A stretch of DNA of 64,000 nucleotides from Halobacteriovorax sp. GB3 (GTDB taxonomy: Bacteria > Bdellovibrionota > Bacteriovoracia > Bacteriovoracales > Bacteriovoracaceae), in the NCBI RefSeq assembly GCF_028649655.1, contig NZ_JAQSLN010000001.1:496001-560000 (forward strand), in the 5' to 3' direction. Shown piece by piece: positions 1 through 8,845 of the stretch; within the stretch, counting starts at the first letter, position 1; every line of letters begins with the position of its first letter. The position numbers and the translations under genes are program-made. The notes beneath the pieces were generated by a model, which saw only the letters and a program-made list of their open reading frames with translations, made no database searches and was not told the origin of the DNA.

Positions 1-3000
1 ATTCAGGTTGAGATGTTAAGCTATTATCATTGAGATAGTGACGAGGCCAAATACCGATAACACCACCCCAAGTTCTCTTACCAACGAGTTTACCAAGGTT
101 CTTAAGTTTAAAACTATGAGAGAAAATATCTCCGTCTGAACCTGCGTGCTCATTTGTTAAACAAACCATTGGCCCATTTACAGCGTTTCTAGGATAGTTG
201 TCATGCCCATACCATCTTGTCGTATTGAAGCCGATGACTTGCTGATTGAGCATTTTAAAAATTAACTGACTTACTGATCCTCCGCCATTATAGCGAACAT
301 CAACAATCAATCCCTCGCGATTAGACTCTGAAAGATAATTTCTAAAAAACTCTGAGTAGCCAAAAATCCCCATGTCGGGAACATGGACATAGCCAATCTT
401 TCCTTTGGTTTTCTTGTGAACATATTCTTTGTTCTTATTTACCCACTGTCTATAGAGAGGGAGAGTTGGATTGGGAATCGTTTCAACAATGACATTTTCA
501 AATGTTCTCTTGTTCTTTCTTTTAATATAAAGAGTGATTCTCGTTTTTGGTTTTCCTTCTAGTGAGAAGTTTAAACTTTGTGAGTTCGAAAAAGCTTCTC
601 CATCAATAGCATAGATTTTGTCACCAATTTTCAAATCGACTCCTGAAACGGCGAGGGGGGAGCTAAAAAATGGATTCCATGAATCTCCATGATGGATTGA
701 GGTGATTTCAAAAGAGTTATCTTTTCTTTGAAATTTGAAACTAGCACCAAGGTGCCCATTTGGAAATTGAGGAGGTCTTCTATTGTAATCACCGCTAAAT
801 TCATAACAGTGACTCGTTCCAAGTTCTCCCTGCATCTCCCAGATGAGATCACTAAATTCAAGCCTTGTGTTTACCTTTGAAAGTAGGGGAAGGTATCTCT
901 TATAAATTTTTTCCCAGTCAATTTTTGACATATCTGGCGTCCAAAAGTGCTCTCTTTGAAGGAGCCATGCTTCCTGATACATTTGTCGCCATTCTCGTCT
1001 TGGGCATATTTTGATATTGATTCTTTGAATATCGATCCATCCATTCTTCTTATCATAGCCTTGATCATCAGAAGGCTTTGATGATGTTTGAACTAATCGC
1101 AAGTCATCACTTTCTAAGAGAAGATACTTTCCGTTGTCAGTGAGCATAAAGCTATGTGTATCGTCATGAAACTTTTCAAATTTCTTTGTTTTGAAGTCAA
1201 AAGTATAAAGAGCGCTACTCGTTGTCTCCATCGCCGACATAAGAGGTGAGATGGTCTGTGCTTCTTTTTTTAAGATAAAGAGTCTTTCATCAGTTGCTTT
1301 TGTCTCGATATATCCACCCATAGGAAGATCGAGAGCATAAATTCTATTTTCGATGCCATTGAAGTCAATGATTGTCTCTTCAGTTAAATCTTCATCATCT
1401 TGATCTTCATTATCATCTTCTTCTTCAAAGTTTAAGTAACGCTCCATTGGTGGTGGAGTAGAGGGCTCAAGACAAAGAGCATAGACTTTACTTGCGCTTG
1501 GAAATGAGAGGTCGTAGTGCGTTTCACATTCAACTGGATGAAATTCTCTCATTGAGTGGAAGTAGAGATATTTTCCATCAGGTGAAAAACAAGGACTACC
1601 ATCTCCAAGAACTGGCGTTATTAGTTGCCTAAGCTCTTTCTTTTTGAAGTTATAGACCATGAGGGCCTCTGTACCTTGTTTAAGTGGTTTTGGATAAACA
1701 AGATAGTTACTATCTGGGGACCAAGCAACATCACTGAAGGCAATTGGCCACGATTTACCTTCATCTATCAGTGAAAGTTTTCGCTTTTTAAGATCAAGTG
1801 AGAAAATCTGATTTCTATTATTAACTACACAGATATGCTTTTTATCTGGAGAGAGGGATAGATCGCTAATGATCCCCCAATCTTCTTTGAGAGTGATCTC
1901 TTCTTCTTGCATATTTTCTAAATTAAATAGTGAGAGACCTTCAGTGTTGTTTTCTAGACGAATCGCAAGGAGCTTTGTTTCGAATTCTTTTTTCTTTTTC
2001 TTCTTTCCTTTTTGCGCCTTTTCTACTTTCAGCCAAAGGGGGCTTTTGTAGCGAACATTATCCTTTCCAAGTTTTATTGGAGCCCCTCCCCATGGAGGAA
2101 TGATGTGTATCTGCCCTCGAACAGTGAGGGCTAATTTATCCGCATTTTCATTGATAATATATTCTTGAAGATAGTTGTATGCATTTTCAAATCGCTCTTG
2201 CCCTTGAATGGCCGTTGTTTTAAATTCAAATTCAACAAGCTGATCGGCGCCTGTCGACAAATCATGAAGATAGAGATCTGCTCCGCATTGGTAACAAATT
2301 CTATCGCCGTGAATAGAGAAGTTTCTCACATAGAAATCTTGGTGATGGGTCACTCGCTTAATTGAGCGACCATCTTTTGTACAAGAGTAGATATTTCCAA
2401 TCCCTTCGTGATCAGAGATAAAGAGAATACGATTATTCCACCACTTTGGAGAAGCTAAATTTCCTTTAATCGATTTTAAAATTTGTTTAAAACGATTACC
2501 CTTGCTCTTAGCTTGAGAAGTCCAGATTGTTCCAGCAGTTCCGCCTCGATATCTTTTCCATCTCGCTGGGTCTCCATTATTTCTCCCAAGAAGAGTTTCG
2601 CCTGTTTCATTTTGTGCATAAGCGGCAGCGGGGCCAACATCAATTCTTTTTAAATCAAGCGACTCAATATTGAGCTCATAGATGAGACGTTCTCTTGCCG
2701 TGAAATGCTCATGTGATGAACTTACGATTAAAGTTTTCTCGTTTTTCCATCCAAGAATCGTAGGCCAAAAAAGATTGGATACCTTGGCGTATTCACCTCC
2801 ATAGGAGTCCATGAGGTAAACATTCTTTTGTCCCAAGTCTGTCGCTATAAATGCAACAAGTTTACCATTTGGACTAAAGTGAGGACTTGTCATTGCTCCT
2901 CGTCCTGAAGTGATTTTATAGGCATAGGCCCTTTCGTTGAGGTCTAATCTCCAAAGGTCGTCATCTGATTGAAAAATGATTGAATTTTCGTGAATAGTTG

Positions 3001-3028
3001 GATGTTGGAAGTAGCCAAGTCCTTGCAT
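1..3028 (-). CDS. Tricorn-type protease homologue (3'-truncated by window edge)
   Basis: The reading frame opens at ATG 3026-3028, behind an AAGAGG ribosome site, and runs off the left edge with about 1009 codons visible. The N-terminus reads MQGLGYFQHPTI then DDLWRLDLNE, typical of the Tricorn beta-propeller start. The catalytic elements are present: GTSHCYE with Ser739-His740, and NEHAGSDGD with Ser964-Asp965, close to the spacing in archaeal Tricorn (Ser745/His746, Ser965). A PDZ-like and S41 core lies between them. The C-terminal Glu of the tetrad is beyond the window. An acidic Asp/Glu-rich stretch at about residues 525-550 (nt 1380-1440) looks like an insertion. Tricorn degrades peptides released by larger proteases; no export signal is visible, so it is probably cytoplasmic. 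Family call is strong; substrate unknown. Confidence 0.9.
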   Translation of the reverse strand, partial: MQGLGYFQHPTIHENSIIFQSDDDLWRLDLNERAYAYKITSGRGAMTSPHFSPNGKLVAFIATDLGQKNVYLMDSYGGEYAKVSNLFWPTILGWKNEKTLIVSSSHEHFTARERLIYELNIESLDLKRIDVGPAAAYAQNETGETLLGRNNGDPARWKRYRGGTAGTIWTSQAKSKGNRFKQILKSIKGNLASPKWWNNRILFISDHEGIGNIYSCTKDGRSIKRVTHHQDFYVRNFSIHGDRICYQCGADLYLHDLSTGADQLVEFEFKTTAIQGQERFENAYNYLQEYIINENADKLALTVRGQIHIIPPWGGAPIKLGKDNVRYKSPLWLKVEKAQKGKKKKKKEFETKLLAIRLENNTEGLSLFNLENMQEEEITLKEDWGIISDLSLSPDKKHICVVNNRNQIFSLDLKKRKLSLIDEGKSWPIAFSDVAWSPDSNYLVYPKPLKQGTEALMVYNFKKKELRQLITPVLGDGSPCFSPDGKYLYFHSMREFHPVECETHYDLSFPSASKVYALCLEPSTPPPMERYLNFEEEDDNEDQDDEDLTEETIIDFNGIENRIYALDLPMGGYIETKATDERLFILKKEAQTISPLMSAMETTSSALYTFDFKTKKFEKFHDDTHSFMLTDNGKYLLLESDDLRLVQTSSKPSDDQGYDKKNGWIDIQRINIKICPRREWRQMYQEAWLLQREHFWTPDMSKIDWEKIYKRYLPLLSKVNTRLEFSDLIWEMQGELGTSHCYEFSGDYNRRPPQFPNGHLGASFKFQRKDNSFEITSIHHGDSWNPFFSSPLAVSGVDLKIGDKIYAIDGEAFSNSQSLNFSLEGKPKTRITLYIKRKNKRTFENVIVETIPNPTLPLYRQWVNKNKEYVHKKTKGKIGYVHVPDMGIFGYSEFFRNYLSESNREGLIVDVRYNGGGSVSQLIFKMLNQQVIGFNTTRWYGHDNYPRNAVNGPMVCLTNEHAGSDGDIFSHSFKLKNLGKLVGKRTWGGVIGIWPRHYLNDNSLTSQPE

Positions 3029-3125
3029 ATATTCCTCTTTTTTAAGGTATAATAGAAATATTTATAGAGTTTAAATTATATAGAATTTTGCATATGTCAC
3101 AAGAGTTCCCTTTTGACCTAACTCG

Positions 3126-3154
3126 TTGACATATGGCGTTGGTATGGGCATTAT
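3126..3154 (+). promoter_or_regulatory. sigma70-like promoter for the desulfurase-thiI pair
   Basis: A perfect -35 TTGACA (3126-3131) is followed after 17 bp by CATTAT (3149-3154), 26 bp before the start of the cysteine desulfurase. Spacing and boxes fit a housekeeping promoter. It lies between divergent genes, so it would drive only the rightward operon. Confidence 0.6.
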
Positions 3155-3180
3155 TCGCTCTTTAAGGTTAGGAGTCATTC

Positions 3181-4326
3181 ATGTTGTATTTTGACTATGC
3201 GGCAAGCACACCTTTAAGTGAAAATGCCCTTAGATCATTGAAAAATTCTTTTGAAAGCGATTTTGCTAATCCTCATTCTGCGCATAAATTATCAAAGAAT
3301 ATTGCGAAAAAAGTTGAGGGGATTCGTTGTTCATTTTTGGATTTTCTTAAAGCAAAAGATCAATATGAACTCTATTTTCTTTCTTCTGCCACTGAAGCAA
3401 ATAATACAGTCATTAAGGGATTGGGACTAAATAGCGAATCAAAAGTTATTTTCTCTAATTCTGATCATCCAAGTACCGTTAATCCACTAGGTTTTATTGA
3501 AAAAATGACTGGGGCAAAGCTTTTTGAAATGCCTCTATGTCATGATGCTACTATTGATTTTGAATCTCTAGAGAAGCTCGTTGATGAAGCTACAAAACTT
3601 GTCGTGATCACTCACGTTAACAATCTATCGGGATCGCTTCAAAATATTCTTGAGATTGCGGCCCTTATAAAAAAGAAATCACCGAAATGTCATGTCCATG
3701 TTGATGGTGTTCAGGCCTTCTCTAAAGTTGAATTTTCTCTAAAAGACTCTCAAATTGATTCATATTCAATTTCAGCTCATAAAATTTGTGGGCCTAAGGG
3801 GATTGCAGCTCTTTATTTAAAAAAGGGTGTAACTCTTGAGCCTCTCTTACATGGTGGAAATCAAGAACACGGTATGCGTTCATCGACATTGGCCTATCCT
3901 CTTGTTGAAGCTTTCTTTAGTGCTGCCAAGGATCAATTTGAAAAATTAAATGATGCTTATATAAAGGCAAAAGAATTGAATCTTTTCTTGCGAGAAGAAC
4001 TCTCTAAACTTCATCAGAATATCTCTTATCCATTCTCTCTTGAATCAACGAGCCCTTATATTTTAATGATTCAATTTAAAGGAATTTCCAGTGATATTCT
4101 CCTTAGGCACCTTGAAATGAAAGACGTTTATATCTCTTCATCTTCTGCCTGTTCATCAAAGGTTAAGGGGTTGAATCCTAGCTATTTGGCGCTTGGGATC
4201 GATAGTAAATTTCACAAAAATATTTTGAGACTATCATTTGGTATGGATACTACCAAAGATGAAGTCGAATCACTTATCAATGAATTTAGAAGCGTTATCA
4301 ATGAAATTGGAATGCTCATTAAGTAA
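3181..4326 (+). CDS. Cysteine desulfurase (class V aminotransferase, NifS/IscS-like)
   Basis: A 381-residue PLP enzyme that removes sulfur from cysteine to form a protein persulfide. The start MLYFDYAASTPLS is the family's N-terminal signature. The PLP Schiff-base lysine is Lys201 in SAHKICGPKG, and the catalytic cysteine is Cys324 in SSSSACSS. It stands 11 bp upstream of thiI, so its most likely sulfur acceptor is ThiI, as in the Bacillus NifZ-ThiI pair, rather than a general iron-sulfur scaffold; no iscU, iscR or sufE is nearby. Start ATG 3181 follows an AGGAG-like site. The family is secure; the dedicated role is inferred from neighbourhood. Confidence 0.9.
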   Translation: MLYFDYAASTPLSENALRSLKNSFESDFANPHSAHKLSKNIAKKVEGIRCSFLDFLKAKDQYELYFLSSATEANNTVIKGLGLNSESKVIFSNSDHPSTVNPLGFIEKMTGAKLFEMPLCHDATIDFESLEKLVDEATKLVVITHVNNLSGSLQNILEIAALIKKKSPKCHVHVDGVQAFSKVEFSLKDSQIDSYSISAHKICGPKGIAALYLKKGVTLEPLLHGGNQEHGMRSSTLAYPLVEAFFSAAKDQFEKLNDAYIKAKELNLFLREELSKLHQNISYPFSLESTSPYILMIQFKGISSDILLRHLEMKDVYISSSSACSSKVKGLNPSYLALGIDSKFHKNILRLSFGMDTTKDEVESLINEFRSVINEIGMLIK

Positions 4327-4337
4327 TAAGGAATGTC

Positions 4338-5540
4338 ATGTATACAACAATTGTTTTAAATGTCGATGAGCTCTGGCTTAAAGGAAAAAATAGACCTCAC
4401 TACTTTAGTGCTATGAAAAAGCATTTGAAGTTCTTGTTTAAAAATTTACATGAAGCTCCTGTTACAATCAGAAATGAGCAGCAACGACTTGTCGCAAGAT
4501 CTGAAGTTGCGTTTGGCGAAGAGATAATTGATGCACTTAAAAAAGTTCCTGGATTAAGTTCCTTTTCTCCAGTTGTAAGTGTGGCCCTTGATCAAGAGGC
4601 GATTCTTCCTGCTGTAGAAAAAGAATTGAAGAAAATGGGTCTTGAAAAGAAGACGTTTAAAGTTCAATCAAAGAGAATTAACAAGCGTTTTTCAACTCCA
4701 TCGATGGAGCTTAACCGCTTTGTTGCTGGCCATGTTTTAAGAAATTTTGAACACTTTAAGGTCGATGTACATAAACCTGATTTCTATATTGATATCAAAG
4801 TAATGCCGAACTCAATCTATATTTCAACTCAGACAATTAAGTGCCCTGGTGGACTACCTGTTGGAACAAGTGGTCGTCTTGTAACGATGATCTCTGGTGG
4901 GTTTGATTCACCTGTAGCCAGTTACATGATGTCAAAAAGGGGAGCTTCACAAGATTTTATCTTTTTCTATGCCTATCCTTATGTTGGTGAAGAAGTAAAA
5001 GAGAAGATTCTAGATATGTGTAAAGTTCTTTCATGTTTTCAAAATGGATGCCGTCTGTATGTCGTTCCGTTTGGAGAAGTTCAAAATCATATTTCAAAAG
5101 TCTGTCGAGAAGAGTACAGAACTCTACTTTTTAGAAAATATATGATCGATATTGCCAATTTGCTCGCTGATCGAAATGGCGCCCAGGCCATCTTAACTGG
5201 AGATGCTCTTGGTCAAGTATCGAGCCAGACAATTGATAATATGAGTGCACTTGATAAAAGTTCTGATCGCCTAATCATGAGACCTTTAGTTGGATTTAAT
5301 AAATTAGAAATTATTGAAACGGCAAGAAAGATAGGAACTCATGATATCTCTATTATCCCTCACGATGATGCTTGTTCTTTATTTGCGCCAAAGCATCCTA
5401 TCATTCGCCCGCAATTGAAGTACTGGGACGCATTTTTGGCAGAAAATGACGTTAACGAGCTTCTGACAAAGGCCCTTGATGATGCAGAAGTGTACAAATT
5501 TAACAACGTTGGAGAGATAAAGTTCCATAATGTTGAATAA
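4338..5540 (+). CDS. thiI: tRNA 4-thiouridine synthase ThiI (short form, no rhodanese domain)
   Basis: 400 residues. The order is an N-terminal ferredoxin-like region, a THUMP RNA-binding domain (about 60-165), then a PP-loop adenylation domain with ISGGFDSPVASYMM at about residue 183. It adenylates U8 of tRNA and inserts sulfur. The protein ends after the PP-loop domain, matching the Bacillus length (about 400) rather than the 482-residue E. coli enzyme, which carries a C-terminal rhodanese. One cysteine is kept in DDACSLFAP (about Cys346), the region that holds the conserved active-site cysteine. Sulfur probably comes directly from the desulfurase encoded 11 bp upstream. AAGGA precedes the ATG. 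Confidence 0.93.
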   Translation: MYTTIVLNVDELWLKGKNRPHYFSAMKKHLKFLFKNLHEAPVTIRNEQQRLVARSEVAFGEEIIDALKKVPGLSSFSPVVSVALDQEAILPAVEKELKKMGLEKKTFKVQSKRINKRFSTPSMELNRFVAGHVLRNFEHFKVDVHKPDFYIDIKVMPNSIYISTQTIKCPGGLPVGTSGRLVTMISGGFDSPVASYMMSKRGASQDFIFFYAYPYVGEEVKEKILDMCKVLSCFQNGCRLYVVPFGEVQNHISKVCREEYRTLLFRKYMIDIANLLADRNGAQAILTGDALGQVSSQTIDNMSALDKSSDRLIMRPLVGFNKLEIIETARKIGTHDISIIPHDDACSLFAPKHPIIRPQLKYWDAFLAENDVNELLTKALDDAEVYKFNNVGEIKFHNVE

Positions 5541-5590
5541 AAATGTCAACTTTTTGTAAAATTATGAAATGACTCAATTTTGCCCCTTTA

Positions 5591-5618
5591 TTGATAAGGA
5601 TAGAGAACTTATTATAGA
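5591..5618 (+). promoter_or_regulatory. Candidate promoter for the S41 protease gene
   Basis: TTGATA (5591-5596), a 16-bp spacer and TATAGA (5613-5618) lie 44 bp before the protease start, in the 121-bp gap after thiI. Reasonable but not perfect match to a housekeeping promoter. Confidence 0.35.
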
Positions 5619-5661
5619 AAGATAGATTCTCTATATATCGTTATAAATAAATGGAGCTTAA

Positions 5662-7881
5662 ATGAAGTATTTTTTAATTACAGGGATGATGCTTTCTCTA
5701 ACATACCCTTCTTTTGCAGAACAGAATAAGGGACCTGATTTAACGCCAAATCCTAAAAAAGAAAGTTTTATTGGGAATATGGTTAAAGGTGCACTAGAGC
5801 AGGGACATTACAGGAAATTAAAAGTTAACGACTCTGTTTCAGTAAAAGCTTTTGAAGAGTATCTAAAAAGAATTGATTACGCTAAGCACTTTCTTACTCA
5901 AGCAGATGTGAAAGAATTGAGAAAGTATCAGTATAAAATGGATGACCAGATGAAATCTGGAGATCACGTTCTTTTAGGTAAGACAATTGATCTTGTTACT
6001 AAAAGAGTGAAAGAAGCTGAGAAGTATAGAGAAGAGTATTTCAAAAAAGGTTTCGATTTTTCTAAGGATGAATCTCTAGAACTTGATCCAGAAAAAAGAG
6101 AATTTGTCGCAAACGCAAAAGAACATAAAGAACTTTGGAGAAAGATTTTTAAACAATCTGTCTTAACTCGTTATTACACATTGGCCGAAGATCAAATTGA
6201 ATCTCAAAAAGAAGATAAGAAAGATAAAAAAGATAAGAAAAAAGATAAGGCAAAGAAGAAAGAGAAAATTTTAACTGATGCCCAACTTCAAGAAAAAGCA
6301 AAAGAGCTTGTAAACAAAAAATACAAAAGATACTTTGAAAGACAACTTCAGGAAAATAGAACGGACTATTTTGAAAAGTTCTTCAATTCAATCGCTACAA
6401 TCTTTGACCCACATACAGTTTATCTACCACCAAAGAGAAAAGAAGACTTCGATATTGATATCTCTGGTCAATTAGAAGGTATTGGTGCTGTTCTTCAAGA
6501 AGATGATGGTTATATTAAAGTCGTAACAATCGTACCTGGTGGAGCTGCTTGGAGACAAAAAGGGCTTGAGGTTGATGATGTTATTCTAAGCGTTTCAGAA
6601 GGTGAAGAGGGGGAGCCCGTTGATCTTGTTGGAATGAGAGTACAGGATGCTGTTCGCTACATTAGAGGGAAAAAAGATACTGAAGTAAGATTAACTGTTA
6701 GAAAGGCCGACGGTGCGAGAAAGGTTATCCCTATTATTAGAGATGTCGTCCAAGTTGGTGAATCCTATGCGAAGTCTTCAGTTCTAAAGCTTAAAGATTC
6801 TGATTATAAAGTTGGATATATTCATCTTCCAAAGTTTTATAGAGACTTCGAAAATAATACGGTCAACTGTACGAATGATGTTAAGAATGAAGTGAATCGA
6901 CTTAAAAAACAAAATGTTGATGCTATCATTCTCGACTTAAGAAATAACGGTGGTGGAGCACTTATTGATGCCACAGAAATGTCAGGTCTTTTCATTAAGC
7001 AAGGACCAATCGTTCAAGTTAAAGATAGTCGCGGTTACACAGAAATTAAAAAAGATACTGATCCATCTGTTGAGTATGATGGCCCAATGGTTGTTATGGT
7101 TAATAGATTTAGTGCCTCGGCCTCTGAGATTCTTGCAGGAGCTCTACAAGACTATAAAAGAGCCGTTATTGTTGGTGGGGAATATTCTCACGGTAAGGGA
7201 ACTGTTCAGGCCATTTATAACTTAAACCAAGGTGCACTTGTTAGCTTCTTTGGTCCTGTTGTTGGGGCCTTAAAAGTGACAATTCAAAAGTTCTACCGAG
7301 TAAATGGTGATTCAACACAGTATAAAGGTGTAACTCCAGATATTATACTTCCAGACCCATATGCTTATGTAGAAAATAGAGAACAAGACCTTGATTACTC
7401 TCTACCATGGGATAAGGTACAGCCTTTAAAGTATGATACTTGGAAGAGATTTAGTTATGATCTAAATACACTAAGTTCAAACTCTCAAAAACGTGTTTCT
7501 AAAGATCAGTGGTTCAGTAAGCTACAGAAAAATATCGATTACTTAACGAAGAGAAAAAATGAAACAAATGTAACTCTTAATTTCGATAAATTTAAAAGTG
7601 AAGAAGAAAAGAATAAGAAAATTGTAGAGGAACTTAAAATTGAAAAAGAATTTAAAGACCTTGAAGTAACTAACTTTGAAGCTTCTTTAAAGGCCCATGA
7701 AAAAATTAATCCAGGTGATGAAAAGCACTGGAAAGATGACTTTAAACAACGTAAGGATGAATGGGTATCGACTTTAAGAAAAGATATTCAGCTAAGAGAG
7801 ACGATGTCTATTGTAGGTGATATGCTTAAAGGTAAATCTGTTAAGCAGTATAAACTGGCTGCAGATAAGTCGAATAAGTAA
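5662..7881 (+). CDS. prc: Tail-specific (C-terminal processing) protease, S41A family
   Basis: 739 residues with a signal peptide (MKYFLITGMMLSLTYPSFA). After an N-terminal helical region comes a Lys/Asp-rich low-complexity stretch (about residues 184-206). A PDZ domain follows (GQLEGIGAVLQEDDGYIKV, about 270-360), then the S41 core. The catalytic pair is visible: the second Ser of FSASASEI (Ser486) and a Lys in SHGKGTVQ (about 512), a Ser-Lys dyad. The C-terminal helical extension matches long Prc/Tsp proteins. Prc trims or degrades periplasmic proteins from their C-termini and helps control peptidoglycan enzymes. A small gene and an RDD protein follow closely on the same strand. The start has GGAG 5 bp upstream. 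Confidence 0.93.
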   Translation: MKYFLITGMMLSLTYPSFAEQNKGPDLTPNPKKESFIGNMVKGALEQGHYRKLKVNDSVSVKAFEEYLKRIDYAKHFLTQADVKELRKYQYKMDDQMKSGDHVLLGKTIDLVTKRVKEAEKYREEYFKKGFDFSKDESLELDPEKREFVANAKEHKELWRKIFKQSVLTRYYTLAEDQIESQKEDKKDKKDKKKDKAKKKEKILTDAQLQEKAKELVNKKYKRYFERQLQENRTDYFEKFFNSIATIFDPHTVYLPPKRKEDFDIDISGQLEGIGAVLQEDDGYIKVVTIVPGGAAWRQKGLEVDDVILSVSEGEEGEPVDLVGMRVQDAVRYIRGKKDTEVRLTVRKADGARKVIPIIRDVVQVGESYAKSSVLKLKDSDYKVGYIHLPKFYRDFENNTVNCTNDVKNEVNRLKKQNVDAIILDLRNNGGGALIDATEMSGLFIKQGPIVQVKDSRGYTEIKKDTDPSVEYDGPMVVMVNRFSASASEILAGALQDYKRAVIVGGEYSHGKGTVQAIYNLNQGALVSFFGPVVGALKVTIQKFYRVNGDSTQYKGVTPDIILPDPYAYVENREQDLDYSLPWDKVQPLKYDTWKRFSYDLNTLSSNSQKRVSKDQWFSKLQKNIDYLTKRKNETNVTLNFDKFKSEEEKNKKIVEELKIEKEFKDLEVTNFEASLKAHEKINPGDEKHWKDDFKQRKDEWVSTLRKDIQLRETMSIVGDMLKGKSVKQYKLAADKSNK

Positions 7882-7895
7882 GTTGGAGTTATAGT

Positions 7896-8141
7896 TTGAG
7901 CGAAAAAATTGAAACGTACGTTGATAATAGCGAAATAAATGAAGTTATGTTGATTCTTGAGGAGCTGGAGGACGAGCAATTAGCCGTCCAACTCCTTAAG
8001 GAATTAAATGATAAAACAAGAGCACTAGGTGTTGTTCTTATGAATATGGACTCTTCACTTTCTCATGACGAATGGAAAAAAGAATGTGATAAGGCCAAAA
8101 AAGAAGTTGATCTGCTAGTTAAAAAAATTAAAAGTCTATAG
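7896..8141 (+). CDS. Small acidic protein of unknown function
   Basis: 81 residues from a TTG start with a GGAG site 7 bp upstream, 14 bp after the protease stop, so probably co-transcribed with it. The protein is helical and charged (NEVMLILEELEDEQLAVQLL), without membrane segments, cysteines or a recognisable family. It ends 14 bp before the RDD gene. Its placement between an envelope protease and a membrane protein is the only clue to function. Confidence 0.7.
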   Translation: MSEKIETYVDNSEINEVMLILEELEDEQLAVQLLKELNDKTRALGVVLMNMDSSLSHDEWKKECDKAKKEVDLLVKKIKSL

Positions 8142-8155
8142 AAAAAGGGCCACGG

Positions 8156-8845
8156 ATGGCGGAGAAAAAGAAGAAAGACTCTCAAGACTGGAGTTTTGAG
8201 GTTGAGACTAGTGACGGGGCAAAATCTGATGACAAGACAAAGACTAAAAAAAGAGTCGTTGCCTCAATCAAAAAGCCTAAAGAATTAGAACCACTAACAA
8301 AAAAAGAAAAAAATATTGGACTCGATTATAAGAGTCTTCCTAAACGTAAAACTCGAAGTCAAATGGCCAGAGAAGAGCGTGCAAGGGAGAGGCAACTAAA
8401 TGATCGTGCTACTCCTGTTCGCTTTACAGTTAGAACAACTGCTTTTTTTATTGATCTTATTTTAACTGGACTTATTGTTGGCGGAGTTTATCTCTACGAT
8501 TCGTCTCTTTTTAAAATACCTCTTAAATGGTTACTTCAGCTTCCACATGAAGTTCGACAAATTGATCAATTTCATTTAGCAGTAGCGGCCATGACTTTAG
8601 TTGCGTATCATATCGTTGTTATCATCCCAAGTATTCTCTTTGCGGGAAGTTTGGGAAAAAAGATGAAGAGAATTCGTATTTGTAATTTCAGTGAAAGAAG
8701 AGCTGGATTTTTACAAATAGCTTTACGAGAATACATTAAGTTCTTTTCTATCGTATCAATCATAGGCGTTCTCATTCTCTTTACAAATAGAAGAAAGAGA
8801 ACACTCCATGATTTATTATCTTTAACGGAATTACTCTACAATTAG
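8156..8845 (+). CDS. RDD-family membrane protein with charged N-terminal tail
   Basis: 229 residues. The first 95 are Lys/Asp/Glu-rich and probably cytoplasmic. The RDD signature starts at RFTVRTTAFFIDLIL (about 82-97), and three hydrophobic segments follow, with GSLGKKMKRIRICN in the loop and RKRTLHDLL near the end. RDD proteins are small polytopic membrane proteins; some are Na+/H+ antiporters, most are uncharacterised. The last 15 bp overlap tail to tail with pilT on the other strand. Third gene of the run beginning at 5662. Confidence 0.8.
   Translation: MAEKKKKDSQDWSFEVETSDGAKSDDKTKTKKRVVASIKKPKELEPLTKKEKNIGLDYKSLPKRKTRSQMAREERARERQLNDRATPVRFTVRTTAFFIDLILTGLIVGGVYLYDSSLFKIPLKWLLQLPHEVRQIDQFHLAVAAMTLVAYHIVVIIPSILFAGSLGKKMKRIRICNFSERRAGFLQIALREYIKFFSIVSIIGVLILFTNRRKRTLHDLLSLTELLYN

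Noticed and set aside
6205-6270. Possible tandem repeat array.
   Set aside because: It is a coding Lys/Asp stretch with imperfect units, not a true array.
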